Origin: VAZQ01 sp963821505
Lineage (GTDB): Bacteria; Pseudomonadota; Alphaproteobacteria; Rhizobiales; Xanthobacteraceae
Direction of reading: 5' to 3'
Assembly: GCA_963821505.1 (NCBI GenBank)
Contig: CAWGEH010000008.1
Location: 248,001 to 312,000 of the forward strand
Length of the DNA stretch: 64,000 bases
The translations under genes were made by a program, and so were the position numbers. This document shows positions 34,034 through 42,284 of this stretch, one piece after another (position 1 is the first letter of the stretch; every line of letters starts with the position of its first letter). The notes beneath the pieces were generated by a model. That model worked only from the letters and a program-made list of their open reading frames with translations, was not told the DNA's origin and made no database searches.

Positions 34034-35575
34034 TCATTCGAACGCGTGTGCCGCTGGGTCCGTCGTGCCGGTGACGCGCGAAGATCCGATCAGGAATACC
34101 AGCGGAATGGTCGCCAGCGTGAGATACATCAGCAGCTTGAAATCGTTGGCATAGGCAATGATCGCGGCCTGTTGCGCGATGATCTGCTCGATCATCGCGC
34201 GACCGGTATCGGTCGCCGTGTTCAGGATCGACGCGACGTCCGGCATCTTCAGTGGATCGCTGAACGGCGTGACGAATTCCGCGAGATGCGCATGCATCCG
34301 CACGGTCGTGTTGGTGAGCTGCGCGATCACCATCGAAATGCCGATGGAGCTGCCGATATTGCGGACGAGCGTGAGAATCGCCGCGCCTTCGGTGCGCAGG
34401 CGGTCGGGCAGCGTGGTGAAGGCGACCGTGCTCAACGGCACGAATACCAGACCAAGGCCGAAGCCCTGGATGACGCTTGCAAGCACGATCGTCTGCGACG
34501 ACGTCTGATCGGTGAAGGCGACCATCCGATGGAGCGTGAAGACGGCCAGCAGGAGCCCGCCGAGCACGAGATAGCGGGCTTCGATCAGCTTCAACAGCCG
34601 CCCGACCATGATCATCGCGATGAGCGTGCCGACGCCGCGCCCGGCCAGCAGAATGCCAGCCGTCAGGATCGGATAGCCGATCACGTTCTGCATGAACGGC
34701 GTCACCAGCGCCATGGTGCCGAACAGCACGACCCCGATCACAACCATGAACAGGCAGCCGGCGACGAAATTGCGATCCTTGAACAGATCAAGGCGCACGA
34801 ACGGCGTCGTCGCCGTCAGCGAATGCGCCACGAAGAAGTAGAAGCCGGCGGCGGACACGATCGTTTCCGCGACGATCTCGGACGAATCGAACCAGCCGAC
34901 CTGCTCGCCGCGATCGAGCATCAATTGCAGCGCGCCGATGCCGACGGCGAGCGCGAGGAAGCCGAACCAGTCGAACCGCCGATCGTTGCGCTGCCTGGTC
35001 TCGTCCATGAACAGCATCAGACCGATGACGGTGCAGATGCCGACCGGCAGGTTGATGAAAAACACCCAGTGCCAGCTGTAATTGTCGGTCAGCCACGCAC
35101 CGAGCGTGGGTCCCATGATCGGACCGAGCATCACGCCGATGCCCCAGATCGCCATCGCCGAGCCGCGCTCCTCGGCGGAATAGGAGTCGAGCATGACCGA
35201 CTGCGAGAGCGGCACCAGCGCCGCCCCGAACGCGCCCTGCAGCAGCCGGAAGGCGACCATCTGCTCGATGTTCTGCGCCAGGCCGCACAGGATCGATGCG
35301 GCGGTAAATCCGGCGGTGCAGACGATGAACAGCCGCTTGCGCCCGAACCGTTCGGCGATCCAGCCGATCGGCGCGGTCATGATCGCGGAGGCGACGATAT
35401 AGGAGGTGAGCACCCAGTTGATCTGGTCGAGCGAGGCCGACAGGCTCCCTTGCATGTAGGGCAGCGCCACGTTGGCGATCGTGGTGTCGAGCGCCTGCAT
35501 GATGGTCGCGCTCATGGCGCAGATCGTCACCATGACGCGGCGCATATTGGAGGCCGGAGCGACGCTCGCGCTCAC
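34034..35575 (-). CDS. emrB: Multidrug efflux MFS permease EmrB-type (DHA2, 14 TM)
   Basis: This proton-driven exporter works with EmrA to move toxic compounds across the envelope. The 513 residues start at a GTG overlapping the emrA stop and preceded by AAGGA. The family motif ALDTTIANVALPYMQG in helix 1, GWIAERFGRKRLFI after helix 2, and GIGVMLGPIMGPTLGAWL in helix 5 are clear, and about 14 hydrophobic segments can be traced. Because of a frameshift in emrA, a continuous 892-codon frame fuses part of EmrA to this protein; I treat that fusion as an artefact. Confidence 0.88.
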   Translation of the reverse strand: MSASVAPASNMRRVMVTICAMSATIMQALDTTIANVALPYMQGSLSASLDQINWVLTSYIVASAIMTAPIGWIAERFGRKRLFIVCTAGFTAASILCGLAQNIEQMVAFRLLQGAFGAALVPLSQSVMLDSYSAEERGSAMAIWGIGVMLGPIMGPTLGAWLTDNYSWHWVFFINLPVGICTVIGLMLFMDETRQRNDRRFDWFGFLALAVGIGALQLMLDRGEQVGWFDSSEIVAETIVSAAGFYFFVAHSLTATTPFVRLDLFKDRNFVAGCLFMVVIGVVLFGTMALVTPFMQNVIGYPILTAGILLAGRGVGTLIAMIMVGRLLKLIEARYLVLGGLLLAVFTLHRMVAFTDQTSSQTIVLASVIQGFGLGLVFVPLSTVAFTTLPDRLRTEGAAILTLVRNIGSSIGISMVIAQLTNTTVRMHAHLAEFVTPFSDPLKMPDVASILNTATDTGRAMIEQIIAQQAAIIAYANDFKLLMYLTLATIPLVFLIGSSRVTGTTDPAAHAFE

Positions 35576-36712
35576 CGCGGTGCTTCCTTGGCGAGACTCG
35601 AGGTCGCGCCGAACAACGCGGCCGGCGTGCGCCGTCGCCCGGTATCGATGTCGACCGTGACGCTCATGCCCGCGCGCAGCAGCGCGAGATCCTGGCCGCG
35701 GTCGAAGACGATGCGAACCGGCACGCGTTGCACCACTTTGACCCAATTGCCGTTCGCGTTCTGCGGGGGCAGGATTGCGAATTGCGCGCCGGTGCCGGGA
35801 CTGACCGAGGCCACAGTGCCGTGGAAGGTGCGGTCGGGGAACGAGTTCGACCTCGATGTCCGCCTTCTGGCCGACGCGCAGATAGGTGATATCGGTCTCC
35901 TTCGGATTGGCATCGACCCAGGGCGCATCGTCGTCGATCACGCTGAACACCGGCGTGCCGGCGCTGACGAAGCGACCGAGCTGGATGTTGTCGACCTGCG
36001 TCGCGGTGCCGCCGATCGGGGCCTTGAGCACGGTATGGTCGAGGTCGCGCTGCGCCTGGTCCAGCGCCGCCTTGGCCTGCTGGTAGGGGGGAAAGTCTTC
36101 GAGCGGCAGATCGGGGTTGTCCAGAAGTTGATTCAGCGTGCTGGTCAATTGCTGCCGACCCAGCTGCAACTGCAGTTCCGCCGTCAGCACGGCCGTCGTG
36201 GCGTTGTCGAGTTCGACCTGCGTGCCGCTGTGATTGGCGGCGAGCGCGGTCTTGCGCTCGACGTCCCGGCGTTTGACCTCGACCGCCTGTTGTCCGAGCT
36301 CGACGAGACGGCTGAGCGACTGGTAGTTGCTCTTGAGATTGGCAAGGTCGGTGCGGACGCTTGCGAGCTTGCCCTGCGCCTGCCTGAGCGCGAGCTGGAA
36401 CGGAAGCGGATCGATCTCGAACAAGTTGTCGCCGGCGACGACGTGCTCGCCTTCGCGCACAAACACGCGGCTGACCTTGCCGGAAATGTCCGGCGTGATG
36501 AGCACCTTCTGCGCGCCCACATAGGCGTTGTCGGTCGAGATGTAGCGCCCGCCCATCAGGTAGAAGCCGAGCCCGATGGCGAGCGCGAGCGCCGGCACCA
36601 TGACCAGCAGGATCATGCGCGCGCGGGCACGCCCCACGCGCAGCAGCGACGTCCTGCTCGGGGCAGGCGCGGCAGGCGGCTCGCGCGAAAGCTTGAGGAC
36701 CGTCTCAGCCAT
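35572..36712 (-). pseudogene. emrA: Membrane fusion protein EmrA-type (HlyD family), frameshifted
   Basis: This is the periplasmic adaptor of the Emr efflux system. Visible are an N-terminal helix (MILLVMVPALALAIGLGFYLM), ISTDNAYVGAQKVLITPDISGKV (lipoyl half), a long coiled-coil hairpin around residues 95-215 and APIGGTATQVDNIQLG. The frame shifts at a run of four G (35836-35839); with three, VELVPDRTFHGTVASVSPGTG follows correctly and ends at 35574. The shift lies in a homopolymer, the commonest place for sequencing error, so the gene may be intact in reality. Its ATG overlaps the marR stop. Confidence 0.82.
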
Positions 36713-37176
36713 AACGCTGCTCCGGGCTTGATTGTCGCTTGTGGATGGCCTGCCGCAGGTTTTCCTTGACGGTGGAAAGGCTGGCGAGCAGCGCCGCCAC
36801 CTCGGACCGGCCGAGCCCGGCGAGCGCCGTCTCCATCAGAATCCTCCCCGAGGTCGCTCAAGCGCTCCAGCAGCGGCCGTGCCGCCGGCGTCAGGAACAG
36901 CCGCTTGGCGCGGCGGTCGTCGGGATCGGGGCGCCGCTCGATCAGGCCGTTGTCGCAGAGGCGATCGAGCAGGCGAGTCAGCGTGATCGGCTGCAGATCG
37001 AGCATTTCCGCGAGCTCGGTCTGCTTGAGGCCCTCCGAACGATCGAGGCGGGCCAGGACCGCCCATTTCGCGCGGGTCATGCCGAGCAGGGCCGCCTTCT
37101 GATCCGCGTGGGTCCGCAGCAGTCGAGCTACATCGTTGATGGAGAAGGCCAATTCTCGATCCGCCCGGGTAGCCAT
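36705..37176 (-). pseudogene. MarR-family regulator, frameshifted near the C-terminus
   Basis: This is the likely repressor of the emr locus. SINDVARLLRTHADQKAA, MTRAKWAVLARLDRSEGLKQTELAEML and the wing ITLTRLLDRLCDNGLIERRPDPDDRRAKRLFLT are a complete winged-helix MarR domain. After LERLSDLGE one extra base (about 36843) shifts the frame; the other frame gives ILMETALAGLGRSEVAALLASL, the expected dimerisation helix, and ends at 36705 overlapping emrA. ATG 37176 has GGGGA upstream. A palindromic operator lies 32 bases before it. Confidence 0.82.
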
Positions 37177-37207
37177 GGTTGTTGTCCCCAAATTGGTGAG
37201 GCGACAT

Positions 37208-37227
37208 ATAATAAGCTTCCTTATTAT
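37208..37227. promoter_or_regulatory. Palindromic operator before marR (ATAATAAG-CTTC-CTTATTAT)
   Basis: This is a perfect 8-base inverted repeat with a 4-base spacer, AT-rich in a GC-rich genome, 32-51 bases upstream of the marR start. Size and symmetry fit a MarR-type operator used for autorepression of marR-emrA-emrB. It could also affect the divergent glk gene at 37363. Confidence 0.65.
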
Positions 37228-37362
37228 CTGCAAGTCGGACATGACCCGATCCAGATCCGGGTCAGTCGGCGAAAATCGAGCATGGACCGTCGCCAAATTG
37301 ACGCGTGCCGCGAGTTGCCCGAGGATGGAAAGGATGGCGGTCGGGAGCGTTGTCTCAACGTG

Positions 37363-38304
37363 ATGTCATCCGTCCTTCTCGGCGATATCGGCGGCAGCAA
37401 GAGCCGCTTTGGGCTCGCCAATGCCGGCGGGCGGCCTGAGCGCATCCTGGTGATCCACAACGATACGGTTGCCGACCTCGAGGCGGCGGTCGCGCGCTAC
37501 CTCGAGGAGACCGGGGCGCGCCCGCGCGCGGCGACGCTGGCGGTCGCCGGGCCGATCGACGGCGAGGAGGTCGCGCTCACCAATCGTGCCTGGCGGTTTC
37601 GCCGCGGCGAGTTCGCCGACCGTTTCGGACTCTCACAGTTGCGCGTGGTGAATGATTTCGAGGCCATCGCCTGGGCGCTCCCGCGCCTCGGCGCGGCGGA
37701 GACGCGGCCGCTGGGTCAACCCACGGCGCCGCGCGACGGTGTCAAGCTCGTGCTCGGCCCCGGCACCGGCCTCGGCGTCGCCGCCCTTCTGCCGGCCGGC
37801 GGCCGCTGGCACGTGATCGCGAGCGAGGGCGGCCATGCCTGCTTCGGCCCGCAGGCTGTGGACGAGATCGACGTGTTCGTGCGCCTTTGGCATGAGTGCG
37901 GCGCGGTCAGCGCGGAAACCGTGCTGTCCGGCCCCGGTCTTGTGCGGCTCGCGCGGGCGCTCGATCCGGGGACTCCCTGCCACGCGGCGGAGACCATCGT
38001 TGCGAGCGCGCTTGCGCGCGAGCCGTCGGCGCAGGCGGCGACGCGGCTGTTCGTGCGGCTGCTCGGGCGCTTTGCCGGCTCCCTAGCGCTCACCTTCAAA
38101 GCGCTCGGCGGCGTCTACCTCACCGGCGGCGTCGCCGGCGGGCTGGGGCCGCTGCTCGACGAGCCGCAGTTCCGCGCCGCCTTCGAGGCGCATCCGCCCT
38201 ACGAGGCATTGCTCGCGGCGATCCCGACCCTGCTCGTGACCTGCGAGCAACCCGGCTTGATCGGCTGCGCGGCGCTCGCCGAAGAGCTCATATTGGCGGA
38301 TTAG
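37363..38304 (+). CDS. glk: Glucokinase
   Basis: It phosphorylates glucose with ATP to glucose 6-phosphate. The 313 residues match the bacterial Glk family rather than ROK: LLGDIGGSKSRFGLA (phosphate 1), LAVAGPIDGEEVALTNRAW, VVNDFEAIAWALP with the catalytic Asp, LGPGTGLGVAALLP, SEGGHACFGP and VYLTGGVAGGLGP. ATG 37363 is chosen because the earlier in-frame codons overlap the divergent marR region. It is upstream of the molybdate operon by 158 bases but probably not part of it. Confidence 0.9.
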   Translation: MSSVLLGDIGGSKSRFGLANAGGRPERILVIHNDTVADLEAAVARYLEETGARPRAATLAVAGPIDGEEVALTNRAWRFRRGEFADRFGLSQLRVVNDFEAIAWALPRLGAAETRPLGQPTAPRDGVKLVLGPGTGLGVAALLPAGGRWHVIASEGGHACFGPQAVDEIDVFVRLWHECGAVSAETVLSGPGLVRLARALDPGTPCHAAETIVASALAREPSAQAATRLFVRLLGRFAGSLALTFKALGGVYLTGGVAGGLGPLLDEPQFRAAFEAHPPYEALLAAIPTLLVTCEQPGLIGCAALAEELILAD

Positions 38305-38370
38305 CCTCGCGCACCGGCGACGCCGCCGCGCCGTAACTCTCCGCTTGCAGCGGCTTCGCTCCGTCGTCGG

Positions 38371-38394
38371 CGATATATCCGGCGGAAAATAACG
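38371..38394. promoter_or_regulatory. ModE-like box 1
   Basis: It is a 24-base element with half-sites CGATATAT and AAATAACG separated by 8 bases. From memory the Escherichia coli ModE site has the same length and half-sites CGTTATAT and ACATAACG. It lies 69-92 bases before modA. A modE gene at the end of this operon supports the assignment. Confidence 0.55.
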
Positions 38395-38426
38395 CTTGAA
38401 GTCGGCGCCACCGGGCGGCTAGAAGT

Positions 38427-38450
38427 CGATATATACGGTTGAACATATCG
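38427..38450. promoter_or_regulatory. ModE-like box 2
   Basis: Half-sites CGATATAT and ACATATCG form a near-perfect inverted repeat with an 8-base spacer, 24 bases in all, 13 bases before the modA start. Binding of ModE with molybdate here would overlap the ribosome site and promoter region and repress modABC. It is more symmetrical than box 1. Confidence 0.65.
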
Positions 38451-38462
38451 AGGGAAGCCGCC

Positions 38463-39251
38463 ATGTTGCCGACCAAATCCGCTTCGGCGCTCGCCGGCAT
38501 CCGTTCCTTTGCGGCGGCGATGGTCGCTGCGGCGATCGCGACCGGCACGCCAGATGCAAGCCGAGCGGCCGACGCCAACGTCGCGGTTGCCGCGAATTTC
38601 ACCGGGCCAGCGAAACAGATCGCGCAACTGTTCGAACGGAGCACGGGTCACCGGGTGATCCTGAGCTTCGGCGCGACCGGACAGTTCTATGCACAGATCA
38701 AGCAAGGGGCGCCGTTTCAGGTCTTTCTTTCGGCCGATCAAAGCACGCCGAAGAAGCTCGTCGACGAGAGCCTCGCGGTCGGTGACACGCTGTTCACCTA
38801 TGCGGTCGGCAAGCTTGTCCTGTTCAGCACCGATCCCGCGCTGGTGCAGGGCGAGCAGACCTTGCGAGACGACAAATTCAACAAGATCGCGAGCGCCAAT
38901 CCTGCCACCGCTCCCTACGGCGCGGCGGCCGTCGAGACCATGAAGGCGCTCGGGATGTACGACAAGCTGGCTGGCAAGATCGTGCAAGGGAGCAATATCG
39001 CGCAGACCTTCCAGTTCGTGGACACCGGCAATGCCGAACTCGGATTCGTGGCGCTGTCGCAGGTCATCGAGCGGCAGGGCGGATCCCGATGGATCGTCGC
39101 GGCGAAGCTCTACAGCCCAATCCTCCAGGACGCCGTCATGCTCAAGAGTGGCGCCGGTCAAGAGGCGGCGCAGGCGTTCGTCGCTTTTCTCAAAGGCCCT
39201 GAGGCGGCCGAGGTCATTGAAAAATTCGGATACGGCACGAGCACGGAATAA
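38463..39251 (+). CDS. modA: Molybdate ABC transporter periplasmic binding protein ModA
   Basis: It captures molybdate or tungstate in the periplasm. The 262 residues have a signal peptide (FAAAMVAAAIATG...ASRAAD), then ANVAVAANFTGPAKQIAQLFE, SFGATGQFYAQIKQGAPFQVFLSAD and PATAPYGAAAVETMKALG, the conserved ModA anion-binding segments. ATG 38463 follows GAGGGAAG. Two ModE-like boxes lie in its leader. modB follows 12 bases downstream. Confidence 0.93.
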   Translation: MLPTKSASALAGIRSFAAAMVAAAIATGTPDASRAADANVAVAANFTGPAKQIAQLFERSTGHRVILSFGATGQFYAQIKQGAPFQVFLSADQSTPKKLVDESLAVGDTLFTYAVGKLVLFSTDPALVQGEQTLRDDKFNKIASANPATAPYGAAAVETMKALGMYDKLAGKIVQGSNIAQTFQFVDTGNAELGFVALSQVIERQGGSRWIVAAKLYSPILQDAVMLKSGAGQEAAQAFVAFLKGPEAAEVIEKFGYGTSTE

Positions 39252-39263
39252 GATCGGCTGGCG

Positions 39264-39947
39264 ATGCTCGAATTGGCGGAGCTCTGGTCACCAATACGGC
39301 TGACGCTCGCGCTGGCGTCGATCGCGACGATCGTTCTTCTCGTCGTGGGAACGCCGGTCGCCTGGTGGCTGGCGCGCTCGAAGGCCCGCTGGAAGGAAGC
39401 CATCGCCGCGATCGTGGCTCTGCCCCTCGTCCTGCCCCCGACGGTGCTCGGCTTTTATCTTCTGATCGCGCTGGGGCCGAACGGTCCCGGCGGCTGGATC
39501 GGCAGCCTGTTCGGCTTGCGCTCCCTCGCCTTCACGTTCGAGGCGCTGGTGGTCGGATCGGTCATCTACTCGATGCCGTTCGTGGTGCAGCCGATCCGCA
39601 TCGCCTTCGAAGCATTTGGCGATCGGCCGCTCGAAGTCGCGGCGACGCTGCGGGCCTCGCCATGGGATGCCTTCTGGACGGTCGCCGTGCCGTTGGCGCG
39701 TCCGGGCTTCATGACCGGCGCCGTCCTCGGCTTCGCCCACACCGTCGGCGAGTTCGGCGTCGTGCTGATGATCGGCGGCAACATTCCGGGCGAGACCAAG
39801 GTGCTCTCGGTCGCCATCTATGACTACGTCGAGTCGCTGCAGTGGGCGCAGGCGCATATTCTGGCGGTTGGAATGCTGGTATTTTCGTTCGCGGTCATCC
39901 TTTCGATGATGGTTCTCGAGAAGCGGATTGCACGACCGGGGACATGA
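39264..39947 (+). CDS. modB: Molybdate ABC transporter permease ModB
   Basis: This is the membrane channel of the molybdate importer. The 227 residues contain about five hydrophobic helices and the ModB motifs PLVLPPTVLGFYLL, LRASPWDAFWTVAVPLARPG (the EAA loop contacting ModC) and AHTVGEFGVVLMIGGNIPG. Its stop overlaps the modC ATG (ATGA), so the two are coupled. Confidence 0.94.
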   Translation: MLELAELWSPIRLTLALASIATIVLLVVGTPVAWWLARSKARWKEAIAAIVALPLVLPPTVLGFYLLIALGPNGPGGWIGSLFGLRSLAFTFEALVVGSVIYSMPFVVQPIRIAFEAFGDRPLEVAATLRASPWDAFWTVAVPLARPGFMTGAVLGFAHTVGEFGVVLMIGGNIPGETKVLSVAIYDYVESLQWAQAHILAVGMLVFSFAVILSMMVLEKRIARPGT

Positions 39948-41092
39948 CTCGGTTCGACACGACGATCGCTGCCCGCTACCACGGCGTGTTGGGCCGCTTC
40001 GAGCTCGACGTGGCATTCGAAGCGCCGATGCGAGGCATCACGGCGCTGTTCGGACCTTCCGGCTGCGGCAAGACCACCATTCTGCGCTGCGTGGCCGGGC
40101 TCAATCGCCTCCCCGGGCGCCTCGTGGTCGGCGGCGACGCCTGGCAGGACGACGGCAATGGCACCTTTCGCCAGCCGTACCAACGATCGGTCGGTTACGT
40201 CTTCCAGGAGGCCAGCCTGTTTGCGCATCTCTCCGTGCGCAAGAACCTGCTCTACGGCTATCGCCGCGCGCTCAAGGCCGGGACGCCGGAGGATGTCCGG
40301 CTTGATGACGTCGTGGGTCTGCTCGGGATCGCGCATCTGCTCGACCGCGCGACCGGCGCGCTGTCGGGCGGCGAGCGCCAGCGCGTCGCGCTGGGGCGCG
40401 CGCTGCTCGCGCAGCCGCGCCTGCTCCTGATGGACGAGCCGCTGTCCGCGCTCGACCGCATGACCAAGGAGGAAATCCTTCCCTATTTCGAGGCCCTGCA
40501 TACTTCGCTCTCGGTCCCGGTGCTGTACGTGACCCATGACATCAGCGAGATCGAACGCCTCGCCGATTACATGGTGCTGCTGGACGCCGGGCGGGTTGTG
40601 GCTGCGGGTCCGCTCAGTGATCTGCTCGCCGATAGCCGGCTGCCGGTCGCGCGGGGTGCGCAGGCCGCGACCGTCCTCGAGGCGCGTGTCGGGGCGTTCC
40701 TGGCGCAGGACGCCTTGACCACGCTCGACATCGACGGCGAGACGCTGCTGTCACCCGGACGCATCGGGGAAGAGGGCAGCACGCACCGCGTCCGGATCGC
40801 CGCCACCGACGTGAGCTTGGCGATCGGTCGTCCATCCCAGACAACGATCTTGAACGTCGTGCCGGTGCGGGTGAAGGACATCCAGCCGTTGGATGATGCG
40901 CAGATCAATGTGCTAGTCACGATCGGTCATCGGGACGGCGGACCCAAGCTCCTCGCCCGCGTCACGCGGCGCGCGCAGCGGGTCCTGGCCTTCGGGCCGG
41001 GACAGGACGTGTATGCGCAGATCAAGGCGGTATCGCTGGTCGCATCGTCGCAGCGGCGAGCGGCGTCGACCCAGCCTGTGGAATTCACCTGA
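39944..41092 (+). CDS. modC: Molybdate ABC transporter ATP-binding protein ModC
   Basis: This is the ATPase of the molybdate importer. The 382 residues contain GPSGCGKTTILRCVAG (Walker A), VGYVFQEASLFAHLSVRKNL, LSGGERQRVALGRALL, LLMDEPLSALD, and VTHDISEIERLADY with the switch His. The last ~70 residues form a TOBE/molybdate-binding domain (TTILNVVPVRVKDIQPLDD...INVLVTIG), typical of ModC and able to sense molybdate. ATG 39944 lies in the ATGA junction with modB. Confidence 0.93.
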   Translation: MTRFDTTIAARYHGVLGRFELDVAFEAPMRGITALFGPSGCGKTTILRCVAGLNRLPGRLVVGGDAWQDDGNGTFRQPYQRSVGYVFQEASLFAHLSVRKNLLYGYRRALKAGTPEDVRLDDVVGLLGIAHLLDRATGALSGGERQRVALGRALLAQPRLLLMDEPLSALDRMTKEEILPYFEALHTSLSVPVLYVTHDISEIERLADYMVLLDAGRVVAAGPLSDLLADSRLPVARGAQAATVLEARVGAFLAQDALTTLDIDGETLLSPGRIGEEGSTHRVRIAATDVSLAIGRPSQTTILNVVPVRVKDIQPLDDAQINVLVTIGHRDGGPKLLARVTRRAQRVLAFGPGQDVYAQIKAVSLVASSQRRAASTQPVEFT

Positions 41093-41268
41093 CCCAGGCA
41101 TCCCCGCGCATCGGCTTCCAGCAGCCTTCGCAATCCGCGTCGTCCACACGGATGGTGATGGAATGGCCGCGCTGGACTTGCGTCCGGGGGCAAAGATCAA
41201 CATGTCGCTTGACGATTTGGTCGCCATCGGCGTGACTTCTCCGGCCATCTCCCGGGGAGCCAAGGATC

Positions 41269-41625
41269 ATGGGTACACGGCTATCCATACGGATCGATCT
41301 GGCGAGCGGAGACCGTATCGGTCCGGGCAAGATTGCGCTGCTGGAAGCGATCCGCTCGACCGGATCGATCTCGGCGGCAGCGCGGGCGCTCGGGATGTCG
41401 TACCGCAGGGCGTGGCTTCTGGTCGAAGAGCTCAACCATGCGCTGCGTGAACCCGCTGTCACGGCCGAGACCGGCGGCCGCCATGGCGGCGGTGCGGTTG
41501 TCACCGCGGTGGGCGAACGGGTCGTTGGCCTTTATCGCGCCATCGAATCGCACGCCCGGTCCGCGGCCGGAGGCGAGTTCCGAGCGATCGGCAAGCTGGT
41601 CCGGCCCGACGAAGCGTCGCCGTAG
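41269..41625 (+). CDS. modE: ModE-type winged-helix molybdate regulator (DNA-binding domain only)
   Basis: It is predicted to repress modABC when molybdate is plentiful. The 118 residues match only the N-terminal LysR-like helix-turn-helix of ModE: IGPGKIALLEAIRSTGSISAAARALGMSYRRAWLLVEELN. The molybdate-binding Mop domains are missing, as in many alphaproteobacterial homologues, so sensing may rely on ModC or another partner. It starts 176 bases after modC with AAGGATC before the ATG. Two candidate boxes lie before modA. Confidence 0.88.
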   Translation: MGTRLSIRIDLASGDRIGPGKIALLEAIRSTGSISAAARALGMSYRRAWLLVEELNHALREPAVTAETGGRHGGGAVVTAVGERVVGLYRAIESHARSAAGGEFRAIGKLVRPDEASP

Positions 41626-41691
41626 CTCCCCGCAGCCGCGCCAACGCGGCGCCGCTGGACGTCCGGCCGCGTCGTGCCGTGACGCGGGGGC

Positions 41692-42246
41692 TCACGCCAA
41701 GCCGAGATCGCCGAACGCGTCCTTGTGGCACTCGGCGGCGTCGGGTGAGAAGCAGCAGAAGACGACGCGCTTGATGCCGCGCGGCGCCTGCGCGATCTCC
41801 GCCGCCACGGTGCCGACTGCGATGCGCGCGGCGCGCCCGGCCGGAAAACGGTAGATGCCGGTCGAGATCGCGGGAAACGCGACCGAGGTGAGGCTGTGCG
41901 CGCCCGCGAGCACCAGCGCGGTGCGATAGCAGGAGGCGAGCAACTCGTCCTCGCCCTTGTCGCCGCCGCCCCACACCGGCCCGACCGCATGGATGACGTG
42001 GCTGGCCTTGAGCCGATAGCCGCGGGTGATCTTGGCAGAGCCGGTGTCGCAGCCGCCCAGGGTCTGGCATTCGGCCAGAAGCTCCGGCCCGGCAGCGCGG
42101 TGGATGGCGCCGTCGACGCCGCCGCCGCCGAGCAGCGTGCGGTTGGCGGCATTGACGATGGCCTCGACATCGAGCGCGGTGATGTCGGCGACGCAAATTT
42201 CGAGCCACGCCGTTCCAACTTCTGCAGTGAGCACCGGAGGGACCAT
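41692..42246 (-). CDS. Macro-domain protein (O-acetyl-ADP-ribose deacetylase-like)
   Basis: It binds or hydrolyses ADP-ribose derivatives. The 184 residues are a single MacroD-type domain: IVNAANRTLLGGGGVDGAIHRAAGPEL carries the conserved Asn and Asp of the active site, followed by GSAKITRGYRL, VIHAVGPVW and the phosphate loop AFPAISTGIYRFP. ATG 42246 is preferred; in-frame GTG or TTG codons further upstream (to 42288, overlapping the patatin stop) are possible. It is probably co-transcribed with patatin. Confidence 0.88.
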   Translation of the reverse strand: MVPPVLTAEVGTAWLEICVADITALDVEAIVNAANRTLLGGGGVDGAIHRAAGPELLAECQTLGGCDTGSAKITRGYRLKASHVIHAVGPVWGGGDKGEDELLASCYRTALVLAGAHSLTSVAFPAISTGIYRFPAGRAARIAVGTVAAEIAQAPRGIKRVVFCCFSPDAAECHKDAFGDLGLA

Positions 42247-42284
42247 GCGTCGAGAATAGCGCAGTCGGCTGTTGCGCACTCGGC

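Noticed and set aside
34034..36712. Genuine EmrA-EmrB fusion protein
   Set aside because: The joining segment is out-of-frame sequence; one base fewer restores two normal genes with a GTGA overlap.
34046..36769. 907-codon open frame on the plus strand opposite emrAB
   Set aside because: Long antisense frames are common in GC-rich DNA; the translation is rich in Arg, His, Asp and Gln with no domains, while the minus strand carries clear EmrA/EmrB motifs.
41013..41450. 145-codon frame overlapping the modC end and modE start
   Set aside because: It has no ribosome site, overlaps two good genes and shows no family features; the short LDLRPGAKINMSLDDL stretch looked interesting but could not be tied to anything.
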